Below are positions 1 through 7,204 of a stretch of DNA of 12,782 bases, one piece after another. Each line of letters begins with the position of its first letter. Positions within the stretch are counted from its first letter, which is position 1. A program made the position numbers and the translations under genes. The stretch spans positions 1 through 12,782 of the forward strand of contig JAJXXN010000115.1 of assembly GCA_021781075.1 (NCBI GenBank), read 5' to 3'. Source of the stretch: Acidobacteriota bacterium. Lineage in GTDB: Bacteria > Acidobacteriota > Terriglobia > Terriglobales > Acidobacteriaceae. The notes beneath the pieces were generated by a model that saw nothing but the letters and a program-made list of their open reading frames with translations, had not been told where the DNA came from and did not search any database.

Positions 1-1
1 G

Positions 2-250
2 ATGCGGAATCTGACCAATTGGCATCCCGCCACACCCGTCCAAATGTTTTTCTTCTTTTACCTGGCCACCGTACTGATTTTGGCCGCGATGTTTTTGTGG
101 GACCTGAAGAAGGGTCGCGTGATGCGGCAATTTGTGGTGGCATCGGCTTTTGTGCTCGTGGAGGGCGCGCTCTCCATTTATCTCTTCCTCAATCCCGCAT
201 GGCATGGGCTGACACAGGGCTGGATAGAAAGCTGGGCATCACTCAATTGA
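2..250 (+). CDS. Multi-pass membrane protein of unknown function, 3' fragment (tandem copy 1)
   Basis: This is the C-terminal part of a membrane protein whose 5' end lies before the window. The ATG at base 2 is probably an internal Met, because the fragment aligns residue by residue with the last third of the next gene. Shared landmarks are a hydrophobic stretch, then MFLWD(L/V)(K/R)KGRVM(R/K)QFV, a second hydrophobic stretch and W-I-E near the end. Two transmembrane segments are visible, separated by a basic loop (KKGRVMRQ). The stop is followed after 21 bases by the ATG of copy 2, so the two are probably co-transcribed. I do not recognise a named family and infer no function beyond integral membrane location. 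Certainty is good that it is coding and low on role. Confidence 0.7.
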   Translation: MRNLTNWHPATPVQMFFFFYLATVLILAAMFLWDLKKGRVMRQFVVASAFVLVEGALSIYLFLNPAWHGLTQGWIESWASLN

Positions 251-271
251 TAAACCCATGAGGTGACAGGA

Positions 272-1026
272 ATGAAACTGCACACCACGGCCACCTGGAG
301 CGCGCGCGACGACCGCAGGGCGCCACTCTTCTGGCTCGCGCTGTTTTTGATTGGGACCTTTCTGGGCTTTGGCCTGGACCTGAAGCATTATTTTCATCAA
401 CACCCGGCTGCGCCGATGGGCACACATGCGCACGCGGTGATTTACACGATCTGGCTGGTCATCCTCACCGCGCAGGTTTTGCTGGTGGAGAGCGACAAGG
501 TCGCATGGCACAAGCGGCTGGGCTGGTTTGCCGCCGGTTGGGCCGCGCTGATGCTGGTTTTTGGGTTCATAGCGATCATGGGGTCTGAGAGCACGCGGTT
601 GCACAGCGCGGATTTTGATGCGCCCTTTATTGCCGTCTCCTACGCGAACCTGATCAATTTTTCGTGGATGATCGGCTGGGGAATCAAGCTGCGCAAGAAC
701 CCGGCGGCGCACAGGCGCCTGATGATGCTTTCGGCGGTCGCATTTGCCGACCCGGTTTCTCGCGGCTGAGTTACATCGTTTTCAATCCCAATCCGCAAAC
801 CGCGGTGCAATTTTATTTTTGGATGTACTACGGGAACCTGCTGATGCTGTTGCTGATGTTTTTGTGGGACGTTCGCAAAGGCCGGGTGATGAAGCAGTTT
901 GTGATTGGCGCCGTGGGCATGGAAGCGGCCCACTTGGTGGTTGCGTTCCTTTATTTTTAGGGCCCGTGGAAGGCTTTGAGCACGCAATGGATCGAGGGCT
1001 ATGCGCGGTTCTTTCATTTGGGCTGA
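272..1026 (+). pseudogene. Multi-pass membrane protein, tandem copy 2, with frameshift and in-frame stop
   Basis: The start is ATG 272 rather than GTG 263, because AGGTGA at 261-266 sits five bases upstream of the ATG. About seven hydrophobic segments are visible, with a His-containing motif (MGTHAHAV) entering the second. The frame reads ...SAVAFADPVSRG-stop. Adding one G at 754-755 gives ADPGFSRLSYIVF and continues in the other frame with clear similarity to copy 1. That frame meets TAG at 958-960, yet the next 21 codons (GPWKALSTQWIEGY...) still align with the end of copy 1 (PAWHGLTQGWIESW) up to TGA at 1024-1026. The TAG aligns with an Asn codon in copy 1. The frameshift could be a sequencing error; a nonsense codon is harder to explain that way. 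The intact product would be about 250 aa. Function is unknown; the family looks like uncharacterised Gram-negative membrane proteins. Confidence 0.7.
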
Positions 1027-1054
1027 CAGTGAGCGTGATTGAGCGTGCAATTGA

Positions 1055-1082
1055 AAAGCCCTGGCAATCAAGCCGGGGCTTT
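1055..1082. terminator. Bidirectional intrinsic terminator between convergent genes
   Basis: An 11-bp stem (AAAGCCCTGGC with GCCGGGGCTTT, one T-G wobble) closes a 6-base AATCAA loop. It is followed by TTGTTATT on the plus strand and by a T-rich TTTTCAATT on the minus strand. It lies between the end of the membrane-protein copy 2 (1026) and the end of the TldE-like gene (1102), so it can serve both. Confidence 0.75.
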
Positions 1083-1101
1083 GTTATTGCTTGGTGTGGA
1101 A

Positions 1102-2754
1102 TTACTCCACCGGTGGCGGGTAATAGGGCAGCTTGTCGTTCTTCTCGTTGGCGCGCTTGATGGTGACGTCATCGAAGAGCAGCGAGGGTGCGAGCACCGT
1201 CTCCGCCACGCCGCCGATGAAATTGTCGGCGAAGAGATCGCTGCCCGCGGCAACAATCCCGGAGCGCAAGGTGCGCAGGTCCAGGTCCTCGAGCTTTGCG
1301 CCACGCACCAGGGTGCGACTGCCGTCGCGGCCGACTTTGTAGAGCAGCCGCGGCCTCATGCCGCCCTGCAAGGCGGCGACCACATACACGTTCTCAAGCC
1401 CACGGTCTTTGGCCAGTTCCAGCAGTTTATGGTTCAGCTCGTTTTCATCAACGCCATGGGAGGCGGAAATTTTCAGCACGCCCACCACCGGCTGCGCATC
1501 GGCGAAGAGCGCGGCGCGGCTGTGTCCATTTGAGTTGGGAAAATCGCGGATCGGCGTCCGGCCGAGCAGATAGTTTTCCAGCCTGCCATCCTTGACTACT
1601 TCAACGGCCTGCGCGGGAACGCCCTCATCATCGATGGCATAGCTTCCGGCGAGCCCTTTGCCCTTCCACTCCGCGAGCGTGGGGTCATCGACCACGCTGA
1701 GGAACTCCGGCAGCACGCGCGCGTGATAGCTGGAGGCAAAGGCGCCCTTGGTGCGCGCAGTGGTTCCCAATTGCGGGCGCTCGGCGGCAATCGGCCCGGA
1801 GAGCAGGCCATGCATCACGCCGGCCGCGGCATCCGCCTCAAGCAGCACGGGCCCGTGGTACTCCTCCTCGACCAACGGCGCTTTCATCAATTCACCCAGC
1901 CCGTTAATGCAATCGATGGCATGGCGGTTCAACTCCGCAGGCGTGTCCATGTCGCTCAACTTTGTGCCCGCAAGATAGTAGCTGCGGTCAAGCTTCATGC
2001 CGTCGGCGGCCTGTCCACCGGTGCTGAAGTTCTCCTCGAAGCGCATCTCGGTCGTGCGCGTGATGGTCCCTTCGCTGTTGACCAGCCAGGTTGTGACCAG
2101 ATAGCTGTTGAAAAAGGCGCGCGAGTACTCCACGTCCTCGGGCCGCGCCACAAGGCCCTTCTCCTTGCGATAAAGCTCCGTGACCCGCGCGATGGCATTC
2201 ACCCAGTCATTTTCATCCACCTGCAAGCGCCGCTCGGGCTCGAGCAAAATGACGGCCGGCTCATGGGAAAAATCATCGGCCTGGGGCGGCGTCTCCACCT
2301 GTTTCAACTCCGCCTGCCGCTTGGTAAAGGCATCGAGCGCGGCCTTGTATGCGTCGTCGGTTGCGGACCACAACGCGGTGCGCAGTGCGAGTGGGTTGTC
2401 ATCCACCACCTCAATTTGCGCGCTGGTGTCACCCTCGCCGGAGCTGTTGAGCTTGTAATCGCCCACATGCACAATGACACGCGCGCCGCGGCGGCGCAGG
2501 CGGGTGATGTTGAGCGTGGCGCCGTACTCGGCATTGGTGCGGAAGCCGTCAATCTCCTCGACCCGGTACTCGATGAAAAACGGTTTGGTAAATCCCTTCA
2601 GTTGCAGGCCGGAGGTGGAGCGGTCGAGCTCATCGAGCATCGCCTTGAGGACAGGATCCTTGAGCGCCTCGGCGCGGGTTGCCTTGACTGGTTGTGCAAC
2701 AAGTGGAAGCGCGAGAGCGAAGAAAAGAGTGAACCATGTGAGCGGCGTTTTCAT
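1102..2754 (-). CDS. Exported TldE/PmbA-like protein, non-metal-binding partner of TldD-like protein
   Basis: A 550-aa TldD/PmbA (peptidase family U62-type) protein. It begins with a typical signal peptide (MKTPLTWFTLFFALALPLVAQ), so it should act outside the cytoplasm. Where TldD proteins carry HExxxH, this one reads EADAAAGVMHGLLSG, with no zinc-binding His-Glu pair. The C-terminus also lacks the late Cys found in TldD. This is the pattern of TldE/PmbA, which pairs with TldD in a heterodimeric peptidase; the partnership here is inferred. Its ATG follows directly after the TAG stop of the upstream TldD-like gene with zero spacing, which suggests translational coupling and equal expression. 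It is longer than cytoplasmic TldE/PmbA (roughly 450 aa), mostly from the signal peptide and an extended N-terminal half. Family placement is fairly sure; the substrate is unknown. Confidence 0.85.
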   Translation of the reverse strand: MKTPLTWFTLFFALALPLVAQPVKATRAEALKDPVLKAMLDELDRSTSGLQLKGFTKPFFIEYRVEEIDGFRTNAEYGATLNITRLRRRGARVIVHVGDYKLNSSGEGDTSAQIEVVDDNPLALRTALWSATDDAYKAALDAFTKRQAELKQVETPPQADDFSHEPAVILLEPERRLQVDENDWVNAIARVTELYRKEKGLVARPEDVEYSRAFFNSYLVTTWLVNSEGTITRTTEMRFEENFSTGGQAADGMKLDRSYYLAGTKLSDMDTPAELNRHAIDCINGLGELMKAPLVEEEYHGPVLLEADAAAGVMHGLLSGPIAAERPQLGTTARTKGAFASSYHARVLPEFLSVVDDPTLAEWKGKGLAGSYAIDDEGVPAQAVEVVKDGRLENYLLGRTPIRDFPNSNGHSRAALFADAQPVVGVLKISASHGVDENELNHKLLELAKDRGLENVYVVAALQGGMRPRLLYKVGRDGSRTLVRGAKLEDLDLRTLRSGIVAAGSDLFADNFIGGVAETVLAPSLLFDDVTIKRANEKNDKLPYYPPPVE

Positions 2755-4581
2755 CTATTTGCCCTCCTGCGCTGAAGGCTTTGGCAAAATCGGCGGCCGT
2801 GAGTCGCCCTTCGGCTGCCGCTGGGTTTCAATCGAGCTCATCAAGATCGCCGGCGCCACCGCGCTGACCGGGATGGAGCCGGACTCGGCGCCGCACTCCC
2901 CATTGAAGACCTCGCTTGTGTCGCCGGTCATGAGGATGCTTTTCATTGCGGCGAGCGGCGTGCCGACGATGCTGACACCGCGGACGAGCTCATCCGGGCG
3001 GCCATCGACATAGACACGCCAGACGACAAGAGGAATCACCTGGAATGCCTGCGGCGAGTTGCGCTGTGTGACGGCGAAGCCGGAGGAGATGTCTTCAAAG
3101 TAAAGCCCATAGGGCTTGCCCTGCTTCTTTGCCTCGGCGATCAACTGCTTCCGCAGCACGGCATCGGGGACTGATTTGGTCGAGCTCACAATGAGGTTGC
3201 CCTGCCGTCCGGTTGGCATCAGGCCGGTTTGCGCACGCCCGTGGCCGTTGGTGTTGGCAAAGCTGGCGATCGGCAGCCGCGACATGAGGAAAGTTTTCAG
3301 CACACCATCCTGAATCAGGTCCACACGACGCGCCTGTTGCCCTTCATCGTCAAACCTGTAATAACCGCTCAGCCAAGTGGAGCCGAATTTTTTTTCTGTG
3401 GGGTCATCGGAGACCGATAGAAAATCCGGCAGGATGGGTTTGTTGATTTCCTTTGTGAAGGTCTGGCCCTCCTCGTCGCCACGCTGGCGCTGCCCCTCGA
3501 GCCGGTGGCCCAACACCTCATGGAAAAAGACGGCAGCCGCGCGCCCGGAGAGAATCGCAGGCCCGTTGAAGGGTTCGGTCACGGGGGCCTTGCGCAGGGC
3601 TTCTAGGCTGTTGCCCAGCTCGCGCAACTGTGCCTCCATCTCCGCCTGGCTCGGCAAGTCTTCCGCTGTCTCCGCCTCAAAGGTCTGCGCGCGAAAGAGG
3701 TCCATGCCGTCGTCGGCGCGGGTCATTGCAAAGACGACGATGCGCGCGGAGCGATGCGGCTGGACAATCTTCGATCCCTCTGTGGAGACAAAATATTGCG
3801 AGCCGGCATTTGCCGTGAAGATCACGAAATTCTGATAGACATCAGGAAACCCGTTGAAGACCGCCGAGAGCGCGGAGAGCCGCCGCTGCCAGGCGGTAAA
3901 GTCAACTTGAGGCGGCGCGGCGGGCTGGCCAATGGCAACCTCCGCTTTCTCCTGCGAGAAGTCCGCGGAGTTGTCCTCCTCCTTGGCGCGCACCTGTGCC
4001 CCGGTCTTCACGCGCAAGTAGGTGTCGAGCGCCTTGGCATAGGCAATGTTTGTCACCTCCCACATGGAGCTGGAGATGGCGCGGCTGTCGTCGCCGAGTG
4101 GAATCTGCACGCCTGTCGCAGCACCGACGTGGTTTGCGTCATGGGTGTTGTCGAGCGAGGGATCGCCGACGCGGACCACCACGTCCCCCATGCGCGTGTG
4201 TGTCGTGCCTGAATCAACCAGCCCGCCGAATGCGGCGCGAATGGTCACCTCAGTCGCATCGTCGATTGAATAGCTGATGAAGTAAGGCGGCAATTGGGTG
4301 ATTGCATTTTGATTTTGCGCGTCCGCCTTGCCCGCCTCGCGCTGCCCATGCGCGGAGTTCGGCGTTGACGCCCACTCGCCCTGCGTTGCGGGTTGCGCTT
4401 CCGCACGTGGATGCGACAAATCAGTGAATGCGCGGTTCAGCTCGTTGGAGAGGGTTGTGAGCAGCGGCGGTTGATTGCCTTGCGCCGCGGATGCCTGTGC
4501 GCAGGCCAGCAGAATGCATCCGGCAAGCAAGGCTGAATTGGATGAAGAAAGTTTGACTGCACGAAATAAGAAGAATCGCAA
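2755..4581 (-). CDS. Exported TldD-like zinc metallopeptidase
   Basis: A TldD/PmbA-family protein carrying the HExxxH zinc motif as HEVLGH (codons starting at 3522 and 3519, with the last His at 3507), followed by RLEGQ as in TldD. The C-terminal GECGAESGSIPVS supplies the Cys (codon at 2895) that serves as third zinc ligand in TldD. The open frame extends to a GTG at 4660-4662, but that start lacks a clear ribosome site and would put 27 polar residues before the export signal. I prefer the in-frame TTG at 4579-4581: it has GGAG six bases upstream and yields a signal peptide ending ...LLACAQASA. LAGC also resembles a lipobox, so a lipoprotein is possible. The product is about 608 aa, long for TldD because of an Ala/Gln-rich segment and an enlarged N-terminal half. 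It heads the two-gene operon with the TldE-like partner. Confidence 0.85.
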   Translation of the reverse strand: MRFFLFRAVKLSSSNSALLAGCILLACAQASAAQGNQPPLLTTLSNELNRAFTDLSHPRAEAQPATQGEWASTPNSAHGQREAGKADAQNQNAITQLPPYFISYSIDDATEVTIRAAFGGLVDSGTTHTRMGDVVVRVGDPSLDNTHDANHVGAATGVQIPLGDDSRAISSSMWEVTNIAYAKALDTYLRVKTGAQVRAKEEDNSADFSQEKAEVAIGQPAAPPQVDFTAWQRRLSALSAVFNGFPDVYQNFVIFTANAGSQYFVSTEGSKIVQPHRSARIVVFAMTRADDGMDLFRAQTFEAETAEDLPSQAEMEAQLRELGNSLEALRKAPVTEPFNGPAILSGRAAAVFFHEVLGHRLEGQRQRGDEEGQTFTKEINKPILPDFLSVSDDPTEKKFGSTWLSGYYRFDDEGQQARRVDLIQDGVLKTFLMSRLPIASFANTNGHGRAQTGLMPTGRQGNLIVSSTKSVPDAVLRKQLIAEAKKQGKPYGLYFEDISSGFAVTQRNSPQAFQVIPLVVWRVYVDGRPDELVRGVSIVGTPLAAMKSILMTGDTSEVFNGECGAESGSIPVSAVAPAILMSSIETQRQPKGDSRPPILPKPSAQEGK

Positions 4582-4743
4582 GCGCCACTCCAGTCCTGTA
4601 CCTATAATCACCTTGTACTTCTTCAGACGGTTGCCAGTCCAGTCGCGTCCATCTTTTTTCACCCCATGCGGCGCAGTATCTGGTAGGATTCATTCGATTC
4701 GCTCCACAGTTTAAACCGAACGTCTAACCGGAGGCACGCCGCC

Positions 4744-6069
4744 ATGAGAAAAACCCTGCCGCCCATAGTTCTTCTCCTTTCGATGTTTCTGCTCTCAGTG
4801 GGCGCGCGCCTCACAGCACAGCCCGCGTCCAGCGCACCGGCAACACAGCCGGCGGCCACGCAAAGCCAGACGGCGCAGGATTCATACCAACTGAACGGCG
4901 ATACACTCCGCAATGCGATCGCAATCACCCGCATCCACCACACGGTCGCGCTCGTTGACATTGCCTGGGGCATCCTCACGTTGTGGCTTTTCCTCTCGCT
5001 CGGCTTCGCCACCCGGCTTGAACGCTTTTGCCAGTCGCGATTTCATCTCCGATTTTTCCAGGGCGCGTTGTATTACACACTCCTCATCCTCATCCTGACC
5101 GTGCTTGAATTGCCCATCACTCTCTACAACTTCCATGTTGACAGCCGCTTTGGCATCAGCGTGCAGACGTGGCCGAGCTGGTTCCGCGACCAGGGAATTT
5201 CGCTGGCGCTCGCGCTCACCGTCGGTGCGCTGCTGATGCTGCTTTTCAATTGGATAGTGCGCAAATCACCGCGCCGTTACTGGCTGTGGGGCTGGCTTAT
5301 CGCGGGGCCGCTGATGGTCTTCACGATCGTGGTTTCACCCTACCTGGCGGGGCTATACGACAAGATAGAACCGCTTGACCAACACCACGCCGAGCTTGCG
5401 ACCAAGCTCGAGGCGCTGGTTGCGCGCACCGGGACCAACATTCCGCGCAGCAGAATGTACATCGCGCTCCTCGGCGCAAAATCAAACGGGATCAATGCGT
5501 ACGTTGCCGGCATGGGATCGACCAAGCGCATGGTGATTTGGGACACGACCGCGACGCGGCTGCCGGACGATGAAATTCTCTTCATCATGGGCCATGAAAG
5601 CGGCCACTATGTTTTGCACCACCTTCCGAAGATGATTATGCTGGATTTCTTCATCGTGCTCATCGGCTTTTGGCTCACGGCAAAACTTGGCGAGTGGATC
5701 CACTCACGCAACGCATCCAAATGGAAGCTTGGCGAGTACAGCTCGCGCTCCGGCTTTACCGTGCTGCTGCTTGCGCTCAGCATCGTGGGCCAGTTCATTG
5801 CGCCGACGATGAACGTGGTGAGCCGCCACTTTGAACATGAGGCGGATGTTTACGGGCAGGAGGCGATTCACTCGCTGGTTACCAACCCGCAACAAACCGC
5901 CGTCCGCGCCTTCAACGCCCTTGGCGCCGCCTGGCTTGAGGACCCCAACCCGAATCCATTTTTTGAGTTCTGGTTTGACTCCCACCCCTCCGTTGCCGAC
6001 CGCACAAAATTCGCCGCACATTACGATCCCTGGGCGAATGGCGGGCATGGCAGGTTTTTTGCGAAATGA
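4744..6069 (+). CDS. Membrane M48 (STE24/CaaX protease 1-type) metallopeptidase
   Basis: A 441-aa integral-membrane zinc peptidase of family M48. The zinc motif HESGH lies at residues 284-288 (H284, E285, H288). The third ligand motif H-EAD is at 365-368 (E366), and the C-terminal SHPS..DR is typical of the family. An N-terminal hydrophobic signal is followed by a Pro/Ala/Thr/Gln-rich stretch at about 28-50. Several transmembrane segments surround the catalytic region, as does the STE24 signature FGIS.QTW..WF.DQGISL. GGAGG at 4730-4734 lies nine bases before the ATG and fixes the start. It is transcribed away from the TldD-like gene, with 162 bases between the two chosen starts. Bacteria generally do not make prenylated CaaX proteins, so general membrane-protein or peptide turnover is the more likely role; that is inference. 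Confidence 0.9.
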   Translation: MRKTLPPIVLLLSMFLLSVGARLTAQPASSAPATQPAATQSQTAQDSYQLNGDTLRNAIAITRIHHTVALVDIAWGILTLWLFLSLGFATRLERFCQSRFHLRFFQGALYYTLLILILTVLELPITLYNFHVDSRFGISVQTWPSWFRDQGISLALALTVGALLMLLFNWIVRKSPRRYWLWGWLIAGPLMVFTIVVSPYLAGLYDKIEPLDQHHAELATKLEALVARTGTNIPRSRMYIALLGAKSNGINAYVAGMGSTKRMVIWDTTATRLPDDEILFIMGHESGHYVLHHLPKMIMLDFFIVLIGFWLTAKLGEWIHSRNASKWKLGEYSSRSGFTVLLLALSIVGQFIAPTMNVVSRHFEHEADVYGQEAIHSLVTNPQQTAVRAFNALGAAWLEDPNPNPFFEFWFDSHPSVADRTKFAAHYDPWANGGHGRFFAK

Positions 6070-6087
6070 TTGAACCAGCCAGAGCTG

Positions 6088-6576
6088 TCACTCCGGCAGC
6101 TTTGCGCTCAACAAGCCATACAGCCATGTTCCCGCCAGCGCACTGACAACCGCGGCCAGCATCACCGTTATCCCATTGCCGATGAGCGCAAAGAGCGGCC
6201 CCGGGCAGGCACCGGTCAGTGCCCATCCCAGGCCGAAAAGCGTTCCGCCAATTGCGTAACGGAAACCGCGGCCGAAGTTTCTGCGCTGCGGATTGATGGC
6301 TTCCCCACCCAGGGCGCGAATTTTGAAGGCTCGCAGCGCGCGTAGTGAAAGCGCTGCTGTTGCAATTGCAGCAGCGATGATACCGTACATGCGGAACGAT
6401 TGAAAGCGGAACATCTCTTGAATTCTGAACCAGGAAAGCACCTCGGAGCGCGTGAGCACATAACCGAAGGCCACGCCGAGCGCCAGATAGGCCGGCAATG
6501 CGGCAACAGGCGTCGCGGTTGAAGATTGCGCATCCGCGCCGCAACCATCGAACGAAGTGAACTTTTCAGATGCCAT
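6088..6576 (-). CDS. YeeE/YedE-type sulfur-transport membrane protein, second half-size subunit
   Basis: A 162-aa membrane protein with about four hydrophobic segments. Its second half carries GxxFGLGWALTGACPGP, the conserved Cys-containing pore motif of the YeeE/YedE (DUF395/DUF6691) family; the Cys is residue 124. The family includes TsuA-type thiosulfate importers, in which intramembrane cysteines relay the substrate. The start is ATG 6574-6576, preceded by GGGAGG three bases upstream. Longer in-frame starts would add a low-complexity N-terminus overlapping the neighbour deeply. It overlaps the end of the first YeeE-type gene by 11 bases, so the two are translationally coupled and probably form one transporter. 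The N-terminus has an extra Cys (FDGCGAD). Substrate is not shown by the sequence; thiosulfate or another small sulfur compound is the family-based guess. Confidence 0.85.
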   Translation of the reverse strand: MASEKFTSFDGCGADAQSSTATPVAALPAYLALGVAFGYVLTRSEVLSWFRIQEMFRFQSFRMYGIIAAAIATAALSLRALRAFKIRALGGEAINPQRRNFGRGFRYAIGGTLFGLGWALTGACPGPLFALIGNGITVMLAAVVSALAGTWLYGLLSAKLPE

Positions 6577-7141
6577 GCGCGCCTCCCAGGATGATTGGCA
6601 GCAAAAACCAACTGGCCAGCAATCCGCCGGTGAAAAAACCAAGGACAGCGACGAGGGATGCCGGATCAAGGTTTGCCAGTCCGCTGATGGCATGGCCGGA
6701 GGTGCAACCGGCGGCATAAGCGGTGCCGAAGCCCACCAGAAAACCGCCAACGATGATCAGGGAGATTCCGCGCGTGGTTTTCAATTGCTTCCAGTCAAAT
6801 ATTTCTTTCGGCGCGAGTCCGGCGAAATCATGAATGCCCATCGACTGCTGGGTTTTGATTGCGGCTGCGCTCAGGCGAACACCATTTGCCCCGCCTGTGC
6901 CGGCAGCCAACGCGCCACCAAGCACAACGCCAAGCAGGAAGAGCAGGTTCCAACGCCCGGCGCGCCGCCAATCATAACGGAAATGCGCAATGCGCACCGG
7001 CGTAATCGCCGCGCAAATGTGGCTCAAGTTGCCCGAGATGCCAAAGACCTTGTTGCCGAGCAGCAACAAAACCGGCACGAATAAACCAATCAACGGCCCG
7101 GCAACATACCAGGGCCACTCCGCATTCAACCAAGCAAACAT
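6566..7141 (-). CDS. YeeE/YedE-type sulfur-transport membrane protein, first half-size subunit
   Basis: A 191-aa integral inner-membrane protein with about five hydrophobic segments. It carries the strongly conserved GFGTAYAAGCTSGHAISGL motif (Cys146) and an earlier Cys43 in GISGNLSHICAA, both typical of YeeE/YedE sulfur-transport proteins. GGGAGG about ten bases before the ATG supports the start. It lies downstream of a fadL-type gene and overlaps the second YeeE-type gene, forming a compact operon. Full-size TsuA/YeeE is about 350 aa; here the fold appears split in two halves encoded back to back, a known arrangement in this family. Function as an importer of thiosulfate-like sulfur is inferred from family membership. 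Confidence 0.88.
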   Translation of the reverse strand: MFAWLNAEWPWYVAGPLIGLFVPVLLLLGNKVFGISGNLSHICAAITPVRIAHFRYDWRRAGRWNLLFLLGVVLGGALAAGTGGANGVRLSAAAIKTQQSMGIHDFAGLAPKEIFDWKQLKTTRGISLIIVGGFLVGFGTAYAAGCTSGHAISGLANLDPASLVAVLGFFTGGLLASWFLLPIILGGAHGI

Positions 7142-7144
7142 TTT

Positions 7145-7204
7145 TCACCCGCCTCCCTTCATGGCAGCGGCCATTGCCCGGCCGCCGCCCGGTTGATTGT
7201 TCAT
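7145..7204 (-). CDS. Possible 19-aa ORF between fadL-like and yeeE-like genes
   Basis: The ORF encodes MNNQPGGGRAMAAAMKGGG. Its ATG overlaps the TAA stop of the fadL-like gene (TAATG), and its TGA ends three bases before the ATG of the yeeE-like gene. The final codons contain the GGGAGG ribosome site of that gene. It could carry ribosomes from one gene to the next (translational coupling) rather than yield a working peptide. No family is recognised. The neat fit could also be chance in a short, Gly-codon-rich gap. Confidence 0.3.
   Translation of the reverse strand: MNNQPGGGRAMAAAMKGGG

Noticed and set aside
2..4. ATG at base 2 as the true start of the first gene
   Set aside because: Alignment with copy 2 places it in the middle of the protein, so the gene begins before the window.
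958..960. TAG read as a recoded amino acid (pyrrolysine or suppression)
   Set aside because: The same gene also carries a frameshift, and no recoding signal or Pyl machinery is visible; a nonsense mutation is simpler.
1723..2775. 350-codon open frame on the plus strand
   Set aside because: It lies opposite the TldE-like gene, has no recognisable protein features, and the minus-strand frame carries the signal peptide and family motifs.
6082..6102. Hairpin AGCTG/CAGCT as terminator for the M48 gene
   Set aside because: The stem is only about 5 bp, lies within the 3' end of the convergent yeeE-type gene and has no T tract.
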